A stretch of DNA of 64,000 nt from Stenopsyche tienmushanensis (GCA_008973525.1 WACJ01000075.1:372001-436000), one strand, 5' to 3'; counted from the first letter of the stretch, positions 34,820-49,031 are shown. The notes: generated from the letters alone by a model not told the origin. Numbers and translations are program-made.

Positions 34820-37800
34820 GCGCCCGAGGAAGTTTCATTGGTGTCAGAATCAGCGGTTCATGAACCGAGGTTCTTAAATAATTGGAAAGTATCAAATGAT
34901 TACGTCAGTAACAACTATATAAATATACTATACTTATGGCTTCATTTAAGGAATTGTTTTTTTTTTCCCCCATCAATGTTTTCTATTGGGAATGGTCATC
35001 AATATAATAATCTGGAATAACATTGTTGAATATTTCAACCGTGGAGAATATGGAGCACAGCAATACAATATGCGAGGTGCCACGTTATATTTGCACATAA
35101 ACATCAACGATTATTTTTTTACGTCCAGCGGATAAAGCAGTTTATGTGCAAGGCATGAAACGTTGAATGACCACGTTAACAGATATCGCTATGATTAGAA
35201 GACTTGCAATAAAATATGGAATGTTTACGATCGTCGCCTCGTAGTGAGAGGACTGTCAATGGCGTCCCTGAAAGCTGGCAAAATCGTAGCGAAACCGCGT
35301 CTATTTCAGTACTGAAAGATTGTTCACGCTCGCGTTATATCTGGATGACAGAGACTCTTGCGTAAAAATCGTGGTCATCCAATAATAACAGTATCGTGGC
35401 TCCTTGAATCAAACACTCTTCAGAGCCAGATGACGTCAGGATATAACTTGGACGCGGAAGACCGACGTCAGGACAGGTGAAGACACACACTCATTGCGTA
35501 TGCGCATTTATTTTTGCATTGCTTTCATTCTAACGCCAATTCAGCAACTACCACTTCGGAGAAAGTCAGCCACAGTCAAAGATGCGTTTGATTCAGTACT
35601 CTTAGTTTGGATGCAAAGACTCTTGATGCACCATTAACTAAAACACATCAGCGCAACAACGATGAAAAATGACATTTATTCGGACTAGACTACGACAACG
35701 AGAGACTAAATATAATAAATTTATTGAGTGCAATATCCAAGTAAAAGTGTGATTAAGTGGTGATTGTCGGCTGCGTTCTGAACCAGCGCCAAGAAATACA
35801 ATTATAAAGCAGCAAACAAACGCGAAACTCAATGGCAAATGTCGTTCGATAATATCAAAATATAATAATTTTAATATAAAATGTGTCCATAAATGAACGA
35901 ACCATTTAAAAAATGCATTCCATTTTTAATCATAAATCGGGTCCTCCCGCAAGAAATCTAATATTTTCGCACGCTCTCATTTGAGTTTATTAAATTATAT
36001 TTTATTATTTAGGTTAACCTGTATGGCAGGATTATCGCCTATTTGCGAGCGAATTCGAGTGATTCAGAAATAGCACTCTAGTACGTAAAAGTAAAAGTTT
36101 TCAGACAAGAAAGCCTTCCAAAATAACGCTCGTTGCGTATCAAATTCCAATAGTAAAAAGCCTGCATTTACGTTGAATATTTCATCAGAAATTTGAAACG
36201 AAAAAAATAGTGAATAAAAAAATATCTACGGTAAACCTGAAGTCTTTCAGACTATGGAATATACGTTACTTTATGGCTGAAATCCAATTTCAGCACGAGC
36301 ATATCGTATTTTCATACGTAAAAAATATGATGATTACATGATAGGCAATATTTGATACAAAATATGTTCATATAATTATGTAATATAGTAATCTGAAGAC
36401 GTCAATTCAATTAAGTATAGAAATTAATCACATAAAGCTCATTCGCATATGCATGAATCATGGCATCTTTTCGTTTACTATCATCACCTTCGACATCTGC
36501 AATAGAAGTTAATGACCTTGATGAGTTGCCAAATCTCTAAACGACTCTTGAACTACTAAATCGGCACTAAATGTGGAATGCACATAGCGAATTTCACTCA
36601 AGTAAATAGTGATGCTCTAAAATACTCCAAATATTTATAATTGCACTGAATACAGACTAGTTCCAGATCCGCTGAAGCTTTAATCTTCATGTCAAAAATG
36701 CGTATTTTTTGGGTATTATTCCGGTATTTAAGACGATATAAAAGCTATGTAAGCAAGAGGTGGTATTGAACCACTTTTTTAGATCTATAAAAAGTCAATA
36801 AAATAAAAGCTTCTTCTCGGAATCGCCCAAAGCTGCCTAAAAGCAAACAAGAAAATATTCGCAAATACTGAACATATTTTCAGATGAAATAACGATTTGT
36901 CATTAAAGAGCTTTCGCTTTGCAGATGATATTTATCTGGATCTGGATTATATCGAGCGGTGATATTATCTCTAGTAAATCGTACGACGATTGACCAATAC
37001 ATGAAGTCAGCTTCTGTTTACTTGCAGCTGCTTCTGATGATGAAGTAAGAATATTAAATTGCCAAAAATTATGTTCCACATGTTTTTTGGCGGTTAAAGC
37101 TCGCGTCATGTTTGAAAGCTCCTATCATGCGTACGACAAAAATTTATCGACGCGCCGAGCTTTCGTTTTTTATCGTGCGAATTTAAACTCGCAGGGTCTA
37201 AACATTGACATTGTTCGTCGTGACTTCATTTTTTTAAAAATATACGAAGCGAATAGCTCTACGGCTTTTGTAGAATGCGAGCTTTTTAATACTACTACAT
37301 AATAATGCTGGCTTACTTTTTAATAACAAAAATGTCTCTCGCTATGCAAGCTGCCTGATTTTAAAAAAGCACATCAAGATTGCTTCATCAGGCCTTTTTG
37401 ATGTTGATGTTGACATTTCAACATTTTTCATTTGGTCGACCCAAATCGCAAAGGAAAACGCAATAAAAATATTAGCACTAACTATTTAATCTACGAATAT
37501 ATATGAAAATATGCATATTTATTAATAAAATTTTATTTTATTGTAAAATGAAAAGGGAGGTCGAAGTCAGTTCAGACAGTTTATTGATATTCCGCTTTTG
37601 ATTTTAACCCAGTAACTGTCAGTAGTTATTTATTATAGAATATGCATATCAATATTTTTTTTATCACAAAGTGCATGTGCACATTTTAGGTGCATCTTCT
37701 TATGGATGAATATTGTAAAGTGTGGCTTATCAGCCTGTACTCCGAAACATGGTCAGATTTTAAGATCGTCGTGCAGTTAGAACTCTCTGGTAAGTGTATT

Positions 37801-37880
37801 TTTTTAATTAGTGTTACTTGTGGTAAGACCCTCCATAGTTTCTTTAGAAAAATATAAAATTTAATATATAATCAACTAAC
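34820..37880. other. Non-coding DNA; 35200-35850 GC-raised relic
   Basis: Bases 35200-35850 are richer in GC and have repeated words (GACGTCAGG twice, AAAGACTCTTG, CAGAGACTCTTG) and fragments that could be an old transposase or long terminal repeat, but no motif is firm. At 36020-36200 a short plus frame (MAGLSPICERIRVI) resembles the start of a transposase helix-turn-helix region; this is weak. The rest is AT-rich. Confidence 0.35.
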
Positions 37881-37886
37881 ATAATA

Positions 37887-38857
37887 GATTGTCCAGTTAG
37901 AAATGTCGTTTTTTAAATGAAAGAGTAAAATTCAAACAAAAAATTAATTAATTAATTTCATCGATACAATTTATTCTCTTACTGTATATACAACCTTTCC
38001 CTATCTATTTAAATTTTTTATTCCAGAATTTTGATATAAAATATTTTACGATTCTTCATTTAACCTCTTCTTTGGAGTTCCTTTAATTTGTGTTCATCTT
38101 TGATTTAAGGGGCGCATTATCATGTTGCTAATGAATTTAGCAACCATTTCATACTCAACGCCACTTTTAATCTTTCTAATTATAAATAACAAATCTCCCT
38201 CGTTATAGTTTGACCTTTTTTTGACAGTTTTTATTGTAGATTATCCCTTTGGAATCTCACTATACATTTGAAAGAGCTATTTTTACTTTTAGACTCGGTC
38301 GAGGGGTTGTTTCTTTACCTGCCCCTTTGAAAGTCATAATCTTTTTTGTTTTTGATTTGAGTACAACACCCACTTTTCATCTTCAGTCACAAGATAGTGT
38401 AAAAATGGTGGTTTCTCTCTTTATCGATTAAATCACGAAACGTATTCGCGCATACTGCCTTGATTTCACCAATAATGACGTGCGGTATCCACACCTCTTG
38501 TTTTATGGTCTTTCCTATTTTTTTCATATGTATTTGAATAAATTTCCAGAAGTATCTAAACTTGTCTGTTCATTTTCGTAGAGATTATGTTGGATTTGAT
38601 TCAATTTCAGCACGCAGGATATCGTCATCCGCTTTAACCTTTCTCTCACTTGGGACCTTATTTTCTAAAGTAAAATTTTCACTTTTAAATTGTTTAAATC
38701 ATTTCTAGTATTGACAAGCAGTTAGATTCTCCGACTGTATCAAAAATATTTGTAGAAAATATCATTATACATATAAAATATACAATATGTATTGTAAAGA
38801 GGATGGCTGATCGTCAAAAAGTAAGTATGAAAAAATGGCATTTATAACCGGACAATC
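37887..38857 (-). mobile_element. Mariner-family B copy 2, uninterrupted remnant
   Basis: The ends are GATTGTCCAGTTAGAAATG and, inverted, CATTTATAACCGGACAATC, each beside TA (37885-37886 and 38858-38859). On the minus strand one can read ADDDILRAEIESNPT (about 38590-38635), a WVPHEL-like VWIPHVI (about 38480), WDSKGIIY (about 38235-38260, the second catalytic region) and HDNAPLK (about 38105-38125, the HDNA motif). Stops and frameshifts are numerous. At 971 bp it is shorter than an intact mariner. Confidence 0.8.
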
Positions 38858-38892
38858 TAATATAAAGCAGTGATAGTCAACTTGGTCCCTAC

Positions 38893-39672
38893 TAGGGAAT
38901 CCAATTCCGGAATCCCGGACAGTTTTAGGTGCTCATGAATCCCGGGATTAATAAACGTAATCCGGGATTGAAATTTTTATCTAACAAAAATCGTACACCT
39001 CACCAGCACGTTGAGGGCTACTAAATCAAGACATTTTTGCTGGAATCTGGGCGCTAGAAAACAGTGGCGTAACTACTAATTGGCAAGCTTAGGCGACGTC
39101 TAGGGGCAGTAACTTTCTAATCTATGATTTTCAATTTGTTATATTAACCTTTCCCTACCGGTGATGGATTTACTACACCTCGACTCTAATAATGGGAATA
39201 TCGATATGAAATATAATAGATACGGAGTTCAGAATTTTTGTATTCCTCTGTAATATAATTACGAATCACATCAAAGTATTATAGTATATAAGTATTCATC
39301 TGCAGCGACGGAAATAAATAATTTGTCGGGAAATCGGGAATTTTGCGAGTTTTAGTTCGTGTCTCAGCAGAAAGAAATTTTATGAGTCACATTGATGGTG
39401 TTATACGAAAATAGGGGCTCACGCGGTCAAAAATTCGAACTATCATTAAAATATCGAATGACGATACCTCCAATTTTCAGCAGTAGATTGCCTGTACACC
39501 AAAATCAGATCCAGACTAAATGACGAAACACTCGATGCTTTAAGCGAATGGACTTATTAGTAATTCATCAATGTGATTTCTAAAACCAATGAAAATCCTG
39601 ATCCCGGAATCCCGGGACTGTTTCCGGGATGGTCTAATGCAATCCCGGAATCCCGAGATCGAAATTTTTCGA
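38893..39672 (+). mobile_element. hAT-type MITE, right end lost
   Basis: It starts TAGGGAATCCAATTCCGG and follows the family through CAGTGGCGTAACTACTAATT, GGCGACGTCTAGGGGCAG and CCCTACCGGTGATG. It holds roughly 200 extra bases near 39410-39600 that the reversed copy lacks, and stops matching at about 39672 before the expected right terminus. No target duplication could be identified. Confidence 0.7.
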
Positions 39673-41773
39673 ATCGAAAACGCATTATTTACGTTGCATC
39701 GCATATATTTTTTTTTGTCTAGATTGAAACCTGACATTTTTGGGTTGCATTAGCTTCAAATTTTTATGCTAAACCTAATACATTTATTTTATAAGTATGC
39801 TTTTAGACTTCAGTGGTTCAATTTTGTGTTTGAACTTCGAACCTCAAATTACACGAAGCTTTCGTGAAACCATGCAACCGAGTCATAAGTAAATGCAATG
39901 ATTCTTATTGTTGAATCACATATTTGACATAAAATAAAGTCCATCATAAGTATCTTGTTTTAATGGTCATCTCACAAGAAGCAATAATTGTATGTAGTGT
40001 AATAAAAAAGATAAGCTTTTATTTGTAGAAGGAGGCCTGTTTGGCGCCAGGCCAGAGATACATTTTTCTTTTTTTATTATCACACAGTATCAATTTGTTC
40101 ACTTGTAGCGATTTATTACTTTCTTGCGAAGTACTTAAAATCTAGATAAAATATACCACCCAAATGCTTTGTCGAAAATAATATTTTTGGGGGGTTTTTT
40201 TATTGCATTTTAGAGCAATTGGGTACATTTTACGTACAGAAAACGCAATTTGAACATACTTTTATTATGATCTCGTTTCCATAATACAATTCCCCCACGA
40301 TAAGCAAAACGTGAATATTTTCACTCTGAATTTTACGGTGACCTATTTTCATCGCTATTATTTCATTTTGATACTAGTCAAGATGTTTTTTGTGTTGTTT
40401 TAAAGTGCATTCAATGGTTTGCTAAATCCTTTTGATGGCAATTTTCAATCAATTATTACACGCTCCTGTTCCTTCCAAAACCATTTTCATATGCTTTTAA
40501 CGAAGCCAAATTGTATTGTCGACTAATAATCGATATTGTTTGCCAAACATTTGACATACGAACGTTATTAAGTCATGTAATTGTCGCGAAATAACAACTA
40601 ATTTATTGGCAAAGTGGGCTCAGCTGGAACATTGTTTCGGATACGTTGACAGCTTAATTGACCTTACAATATAATATATTACAAACTACAACCTAAGCAA
40701 TATTCAATACAATTATTTCACCACAAAAAAACTTATACGTAAATTTAAAAAAAAACCTATTTTATCCATGAACTTGGCTCGCTTTGGGTATAAAAATCGC
40801 TCCAGGAAACGGGAAAAAAGATTTATGATACATATATCATGATAAACTATCGCCTAGCAAAGCTTAAATGAATAAAAAACATTTTACATTATGCCTTCTT
40901 CCAACAAGTTTTTTGCTAAATAAGCTTTTTGCTTTTTCAGCATCGTGGATATGAAGTATGTATCTTTTATTCCTCAATACATCATAAATGTTTTAACGAA
41001 AGGTTTTTCTTATTTTTTATAGATAACAAATCATCCATGATATACGTACAAAAATGGGGCACAATATATTATAAGCGTGCAAAAAATCATTGCGCATTTA
41101 TTAATAATTATTTTCGCCAATTAATATTATTTTAGCGTCTACTATTAACAATTCTTGGACGTTGATTTTATTATGATTTGATTTAAAATTTAAGCTCTTC
41201 ATTTAATTTTTGTATAGAGCTTAAATACATTTTCTCTTTAACACTTTATCGACCACACCACGAATACGAATCGATGTTGAGACATTGATTTTTCCGATGT
41301 TTTTTCCGTTGAATTCTTTGTTGAGTGTGAATTGATATGCTTATATTTAGGATAGATGTTAACCATTTGAATGATGATTCAAGTTTAGCAAATTCTTACC
41401 AAAAATGCGATGCATAAAAATAACAAAATTTAGTAACATGTAATATAAATAAACTACATGGAATAAAACTATTACAAACGAAATAAAATATATGCAGACA
41501 CAACGCAAAAAATACCACCATATCAATTAGATTATTTCTGATTTTATTTCAACGTCTATATATCGCTCCCGCCGCACTTTTGGGCGAAAATTTCTCGCAA
41601 AGATACAACGCTGCTATGCATTCAAACAGTTAAATCATATGATATTTAATTACATTCTAAATGCTATTATAGTATTTTTTAAACGATCCTTTACAATATT
41701 AAGTCTATCTTGAGATTGAGAAGAGAGATTGAGAAGTTATTGACCAGATTGGCACATGATAGATTGAAATTGA
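39673..41773. other. AT-rich non-coding DNA
   Basis: Bases 40260-40640 have mixed composition. No repeat ends or coding motif were recognised. Confidence 0.45.
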
Positions 41774-41781
41774 CTCTTGAC

Positions 41782-42157
41782 TAGGGATCCCGGGCAGTTT
41801 TAGGTGCTCACGAATTCCAGGACTAGTAAATGTAGTGCCGAAAAATTCGGGATTGAATTTTTTATCTAACAGAAATCGTACACCTCACCAGCACGATGAA
41901 GGCTACTAAATCGAGACATTACCACCGAAATCTGGACGCTTGTAAACAGTGGCGTAACTATTAATTGGCGAGCTTAGGCGACGTCTAGGGGCAATAACTT
42001 TCTAATCTATGTCTTTCAAATTGTTATATTAATCTTTCCCTACCGGTGCTGTATTTACTACACCTCGACTCTAATAATGGGACACGGGCTTTAGAATTTT
42101 TATATTACAATCCCAAAATCCCGGGATCGAAATTTTTGCTCAGGGTTGGATTCCCTA
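41782..42157 (+). mobile_element. hAT-type MITE with perfect 8-bp duplication
   Basis: The 376-bp copy begins TAGGGATCCCGGGCAG and ends GGTTGGATTCCCTA. CTCTTGAC lies immediately on both sides (41774-41781 and 42158-42165). It carries the family core (GTACACCTCACCAGCACGAT, GGCGACGTCTAGGGGCAA) but is deleted inside and at its left terminus. It is non-coding and depends on a hAT transposase encoded elsewhere. Confidence 0.9.
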
Positions 42158-42165
42158 CTCTTGAC

Positions 42166-45100
42166 AGACACATTTGAGAATGGCTTAATTTTACTTCTGA
42201 TTTTGGTAATTTAATATAAGCAGTATTTTTATGTAAAAATAACAGCTATTAAAAATGATAAAGATTGAGTATGAAAATAGTGACGACAGCAAAAAAGGCT
42301 ACAACTTTGTTTCTGAAACATTAAGCCCTGTCCTTATATTAGAGTGATTTTGTTGTAGAAATTTTTGTTTCTGTAAATTGAACATGAACCTTCAGAGTTT
42401 GCTGCAGCATTGATAAATTAGATTTTAGATCAAATACATCTCCCTTTAATTGCCAATAGTAGTCCACTGTGGGAAGATTTTAGCAACAATGATGATTCTA
42501 GTCCAAATATACATTTTTCTGTTAACCAAATAGCAATAAGACATAAAATTCCACGAATTTAATACACCACTGCATTTTTCAATTATTTTTTACCGAAAAA
42601 TTGCTAAAAAAAAAACTTACAACCGAAATAAATATTATTGTAGCTGCAATATATTACTATTATGGGTAATAAACAATAAAAAAGGGGAAATTTAAATCGT
42701 AATTTTATAGTAAACAGTGGAGAGACATATAAAACGTTCTTATTAATTTAAAATATTTATAAATACTCTATTATTAATATTTAATTTAAAATATCAGGTA
42801 TCTATCAAAAATAAGGAGAAAAAATGAAAAAAAACTTCTTGAATCCATATTTTATATTTATATTTCCATATAACAGTAAAATTCCCACTTAGCTAAAAAT
42901 ATCAACGAGACGTCCACAGTCGGTAATGTGTTAGGATAAAAAAAAAATAAAGCAAGCTATATATATATATATATATAAAATTAATTTTATCGTCTGTTTA
43001 TATTATATTTCACATTATAATTATTTTACGTCGTGTAAAATGTACGGTCGCTCTTAAATAACTTCATGAATACCGCAATCAACCGCAATATGTATAAATT
43101 CTGTCATATCAAAATTCGGGATTGAATCTCAAAGCGAAATGTATTCAGAATTTATTTATTAAACAGAATGGATAAAATCAATCAAACATAAATAATTATA
43201 ATCCCCCTGTCATGTTCACCGTTTCTCCCATGCGTGATTTTCGATTGAATTTCGCTGGCCGTTTTCGTCAATGTTTTACGACCATCTAATGTCAATGGAG
43301 TCGCAACGTACGGGCGTCAAATGCTTTCATTTTTTAAGGTTAAACACGACATAACTCTTCGCCCTTGTTCAATTTAAAACGGATTACGATTTGTATCGCT
43401 TTAGCGACATTTTTACGCGTGTATGCGATATGTTTCGCCAAGTTGATGAAATGAAATAAAACGTGTCGGAATTCCGACGACTCAAACCTAACCTATATTT
43501 CACGTGTTGTTAATTAGCTGTCACGACCGTTGAAACAATTTCGATAGTGCGAGACCTTGAAAGATCGTTTATATTATATAAATAAAATCTAATAATGTTT
43601 CTGCTAATGGATCCGAATCTTTCGGCAGAAGTTTGATTGGCGAACTGAACTGTCAGAAGTAGTTGAAAAACGAGTGATTTATTTGGCCATAGCAGATGTT
43701 TGTGTGAGCGTCGCGAAAGTTATCTGATTTGTTGCGTGCTTTGCTCGTACGAGAAATCGTGCGTGTGTTCGCGGCGTCGCTTGAATTATAATTAATACAT
43801 AATTCATGCAAATCAAAGAATAGCGTAGGATTTGGCCCTAATGTAATATTTTGCGCGCCATGGCAAAGTTTCCCCATTTGTATTAACAAGCTTACATTAA
43901 AACGCTCGTTATTCTGACATTTAAACAAAATTTATTTTATTTATAAATTCACTTTGTATGTTTTACACGTTATATATGCATACTTTTACCACTTAAGAAG
44001 AAAAACAAAAATAATTTTGTCCCCGTGATTAAAAATTAATAGCTAATATTTCTCTTATAAATTTTCCTTCGTTAAAAAATACACAATGTTTTTTTTTAAT
44101 TCGTCCTGCATTTCGTTAAAAACATGTACAAATTTTCAAAAGGTCATACATAAGACCCATTTCATATTTTCGCATTTAATTTTACAAAATTCCCCTTTAA
44201 CAACACATACTTTAGCATAATTTTACGCCATCATATTACATTCGTTAACTTCAAAGTTAATTAAATGAACGCATTATTATATTCATTCCCTTCTAGCCGA
44301 ATGAAAAATATGTTTTGAATGTTTCGGCGAAAAGCATGAAAATTTATGCTGGATGTTTATGACAAAAAAATAAATAAAAATAATAAAAAATGACAAGGGT
44401 GCGCGGCGTTGAGTAATTTGTGGCAAACAGCATTTTTCATCGCAAAGGGTAAAATTTATATCTGTCTTCTGAAATGTTAAGACGCTTTTCATGAATTAAT
44501 TGTTTTAACCCCTTTTTGTGTGTATATCTGTATATTTTTTACGAGTAAAACATATTCGATCAAACTTTAATAACGAGCCCAGACTAACGTAATGTGGTCA
44601 AACAAAATAATTTATGGCAATTAAAATGGTCAACCAAATAGACCGCAGCCATCGATTCTCCTCAATGAATTCTAACAACCTTAAACTTTCTTGTCTGCAT
44701 AATCAGAGTTTGTCTGATTGGAACTTTGCTTTAAATTTGACGATAAATTACCCTTAAATCGATCTGAATTCAATTTATAAATAACGAATCTGTTCGGTTG
44801 GAATCCGACGTCCAAACGATCTTACTTTATTTTCATTAAAAGCAAATATAGTGAACGAATGGACTAGAAAATTTGCCAACGAGTTTAAGATTTTTCCATT
44901 TTATATTATTTGAATCGTAACAGCTGGGGAGCAAAGATGTCTGTTGCATCTGCAAGATGTGAAAATATAGCAATCTTCAAGTATGGCAAAAATTTTATCA
45001 CGGATGCGGGATTTTCCCGACTTTTTAAAAAATGTCTCAGCGCCAGTTGAAGCGTAAGCAGAAATTCTCTCAATATGGGCTTCAAAACATGATTATCTAA

Positions 45101-46384
45101 AGATGGTTGAAATATTAGGTATGTTTACGATATATAAACTTCCCCAATATAAGCTTCATTGTATAAATGCATCGACAGGGCAAAATAACGATCTCCTATT
45201 CAAGTCCAAGCATGATGTAGTAATTACATAAGGTTTATTACTCCCGTCTTCTATTAGTAGGAACAGCTGGCAGCTAGCTATAATTTTAAGGGTCTCATAA
45301 ATTCATAAACTAAATGATCGTTGGTGGTATGCCGCGAAGCAACGTGTATATACAACCGTATCGTATACTATGACGACAAGCTTCTGAAATTTCTGAATTT
45401 ATTAAATTGATTTTTAATGGCGTGATAGTGAATTGGCTGCTAAAATAATTCAAATTTGATAGAACATCAAAGCAAGCTCATTGATATTAACAATGGTTTT
45501 TTTAAAAAAATTTTTTGGATGGATCTATTAACGTCAACTGCGAGACTCCGATGACGAGGACCACAAAGTCAATTGATCCAAAAAATGGCTCTGTATTATA
45601 TTTTTATTAGCCAAGAATAAGGACTGCGATCCCGACATTTTATAATACTATTACATAGTTACACATGAAGCTTCGGAATTTCAGAAAATCAAAGAACGAC
45701 CCTAATTGTGAAAGGTTCTGTGCAATATTTTATAAATTGAACTATGACAAATTGACAAAGGTTCTGTAAACTTCAATTGCCTTTAATGGGGATTTTTTTT
45801 AAACTTACAACAGATTTATGCTTACTGTTTTTATTTCAAATTGGCGTACAACATAACGAAAGTAGGTACTTGCTTGTTGACAAATTTCTAAATTAAATAC
45901 TTTATGTTACGAGATTTTATCACATCCACTTATGGTCATATTTTAGTCATTTGGAATGATTTTTAGAATTTGAAGAAATCGAAGAATTTATAGATTCTAA
46001 AAATGCAGACTTTTATAAAAATTAAATAAACAATTTAGTTTCTCGTTGTAAAAAGGCGTGTGATGTTAATGGATACTATTTTCATTGAGTAAATTATGTT
46101 TCGTAAACTAATTCCGAATGTTGATATGTAACGCCCTAATATTTTGATTTAATAGAACTGGGCCTTTTCCATATTAATTCGCATTTTATTACATTATAAA
46201 TATTAATGTCATTCAAATAAGTTTAAATATAAAATTTTAAAATGATTCGACAAAAAGAAACAAAAAATATTTTTAATATAGATTTTTTATCAGATATTAA
46301 TTGATAATTTCAGAATTTGTAAAAAATGGAAAAGAAAAAAAATGGCATATTTGACCTTATTTTTTTTAAAATACTTAAACATAA
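42166..46384. other. Non-coding DNA; AT microsatellite and a mixed-composition island
   Basis: An (AT)n run lies at about 42958-42977. Bases 43200-43900 are richer in CG words and may be conserved non-coding DNA. The minus frames 43653-43928 and 44283-44492 carry no motif. A motif shared with 13489-13510 lies at about 45539-45560. Confidence 0.4.
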
Positions 46385-46580
46385 AATTTTGAGATAAGTC
46401 TGGAACTTGAGATATGATGTCAACCGTGTTGAAAAAAGTAGTTTCGAGAAAAAAGCGTTAAAAGATTTCATTATGGTAGGACCAGTCAAGGTCACTAAAA
46501 TGGCTATAAATCCGTAAATAATAAGAATTTTGGATTTTTTTTTAAAAAATATATTTTTAAAAATCCAAACTTTGAAAATA
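46385..46580. repeat. Partial extra copy of the unclassified DNA transposon
   Basis: The block from CTTGAGATATGATGTCAACC to the T-run matches the interior of copy 3 (about 47245-47400) in the same orientation, and directly abuts the left end of copy 3. It is either an older copy into which copy 3 inserted or a partial tandem duplication. Confidence 0.6.
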
Positions 46581-47516
46581 CACTTAAACGTCTTTTTCTG
46601 CGGTACATGCATTCCACAGAAAATCGTACAAAAAGAAATCGCACAAAAAAGCTATGAATAACATAGAAAAAGTGAAGATGCGTTCCATGGATTTTAAAAT
46701 CCGCATAACTTTGAAACAGCTATATAAAATATATCCAAAATCGCATAAAAAAGTTAATAAAAAAAAACAGAAAAACAATAAGGCAATTAAAAAATAACAT
46801 TTTTGGTAACATTTAAAGGACGTCTTGCATCATTGGTAAACTTTTAATGATGTCTGATATCTGGGATCTTAAATATTAGACATCCACTAGAGAAATACTA
46901 ATTATTTTAATAACAAGCTACCATCCCTGTATGATAATTTTCCTTGCTATTTTCGATATGACTCAAAATCGCTTCTTCTTCGGAAGAAATAGTATACCCA
47001 GTGTCAATGTCATCATTGTTTTGTTAAGATTTTCTCTTTCCAACAATATAATTCATAATTAGTAAAGACGTCATTATAGTCCCCAACTCAAAAATAAATA
47101 AATCATAAAATGGCAACTGCTTAAAAAAATTCAATCAAGAAATTTTTTGGCATTATTTTGTCACAGTAAAAAACAAATTTTGACATAAATCTGGTAGGAG
47201 TAATAGAGGCTTATATAGAATAGATTCGTACCCATTAAAACTTGAGATATGATGTCAACCGTGTTGAAAAAAGAAGTTTCGGGAAAAACGCGTTAAAAGA
47301 TTTCATTATGGTAAGATCGGCCAAGTTGCCGCGTTACTAAAATAGCTATAACTCCGTAAGTAGTTGGAATTTTAGAAATTCGTTTGGAAAATGTATTTTT
47401 AAAGGTCAAAAAATTGGAAAAATGCAAAAAAATGAAATAATTTTTTTCAAAAATCTATCCTGTTATGCTTTAAAAAAACCGCATAACTTCGAAATCGCAC
47501 AAAAAGAGATTTGAGT
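46581..47516. mobile_element. Unclassified DNA transposon, copy 3 of 3
   Basis: The left end is CACTTAAACGTCTTTTTCTG and the inverted right end is ATCGCACAAAAAGAGATTTG. The interior contains all blocks seen in copies 1 and 2, so it is the most complete member at about 936 bp. The minus frames at 46310-46778 are repeat sequence, not genes. Confidence 0.7.
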
Positions 47517-48917
47517 ATATTTAAAAAAAAACTTGATCAATGTGATAATATAATTCGAGCACTTGAATTGATTTTGAACCATCCTGTATAGTAAAATAAT
47601 TGGATTCAAAATTCAGGTGTCTCCGAAGTCATCGCGATGACAGCACTGACTTTTATGTATAGACTCGATGCATTTAATGGATGATTCATTTTCTTAGAAG
47701 GCGCAGTCTTTCGAAACGGATTTTGACTCAGCGTGTTTTATTTATGTAGATTTTTTTTTAGAAAAGTGCAATGAGTAGGAAATCGCAAGAAAATATTATT
47801 TGGGCGTGAAGTCGTCGAATAAATCACTCCAATTGCGACAGCGGTCATCATTTCGGTGGACGATGACCCAGAGAGCTCTCTGACGAGGGTCGAGCCATTA
47901 CTATGAATATATAGCCTTCAATCCAAAGAAAAATTTATGCTATCGAATGGCAACGTTTGAAAGCATCGTCTATATATTTTTTCGGTTAACAGCTGTTCAG
48001 CTCTTGTCTTTCAGGCATATTTTGTACGGCGCTCAGACATGATGAATTGTTAACGTAGGCCTCGGTGGATGGGTAAACTTTAGTAAGCGTTTAGGAGAAT
48101 GTTTGACGAGTTGCCAAGTTGTTTGATCAGGCGACAGTGAGTCAGTTGAGTATTTAAGAAATGAACGCGTACGATATATAGGGTCCCAAAAAGTGAGGCT
48201 CGATAAATAGGGGAGAGAATGCTGTGTTTCGGGGGTAGTTTGTTATTTGCAGGGGTGCCTATTCCGACTTGCTATATTTGCTTTGACAAATTTTCGACTT
48301 CATAATTCAGCAGCTTGACAACACATCTCTTGGTCTTCGTGAATAATGTGTCGAGGCACTTCGGAGTCATTAAAACTTGCTCTGTCGAAGTTTGTTTCAT
48401 GAGCTCGAAATTGAGAGAACAAATTTTCCTCGAGCTTGTTGGTCAAATGTTGATATTCAACCCCCAAAATTCTAAACGTCCAAATTGAGATTTTATCCTG
48501 CATGATAACATATTTATGCCAGATATCATTTAGCCTAATAATTAATATATTTTCTGCTTAATTTATTCATACCTGCATTATAGTTCCTTTGCTAACCTCA
48601 AACTATTTTGATAAATTATTCATATCGAGCTTCTTATAAAAATGATTAATTTTGTTCCTACAAAAGTTTTATGCTTAAATTTAAAGGCTAAATAAAAATA
48701 CTCAAATTTACCCTATGAATTTAATTGAGATTCAAAAAGGCTTCTTTCCAGTCAAGTCATACAAATTTTAGTGCCTATTGAACTTGTTACAGAACAAACA
48801 ATTAACGTATAACATAAATCTTCATATAAAGCACTTCGCTATAATTTTACCAGCGTAAGATTAATATTAAATAATGGATGAAATAAAAAAGTTATTGATT
48901 GAATCTGTCTTATAATA
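47517..48917. other. Non-coding DNA; mixed-composition island 47640-48500
   Basis: A minus-strand frame of 67 codons (48300-48503) has fairly normal amino-acid composition (for example HETNFDRASFNDSEVPRHII), but no motif or second exon was found. The island may be regulatory. No repeats were recognised. Confidence 0.35.
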
Positions 48918-49029
48918 CGTCACTCAATAAGTTCGTAGGATTTTTTTTACGAAATTGCGAATAACAACCCCATATGAACAAGAACAAAAATTAAAGTTTA
49001 AAAAAATCCTACGAATTTATTGAGTGACA
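48918..49029. mobile_element. 112-bp MITE with about 30-bp inverted repeats
   Basis: The left arm (CGTCACTCAATAAGTTCGTA, GGATTTTTTT) and the right arm (AAAAAAATCC, TACGAATTTATTGAGTGAC) are inverted with two or three mismatches. TA flanks both sides (48916-48917 and 49030-49031). It is therefore a mariner-type MITE whose centre is only about 50 bases. Confidence 0.85.
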
Positions 49030-49031
49030 TA

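Noticed and set aside
35200..35850. Possible LTR or Tc1-type transposase relic
   Set aside because: Raised GC and repeated words are present, but no inverted or direct terminal repeats, primer-binding site or catalytic motif could be shown.
42958..42977. AT microsatellite
   Set aside because: Ordinary simple repeat in AT-rich DNA; no further meaning seen.
48300..48503. 67-codon minus-strand frame with normal-looking composition
   Set aside because: Too short and without any motif or splice context to call a gene.
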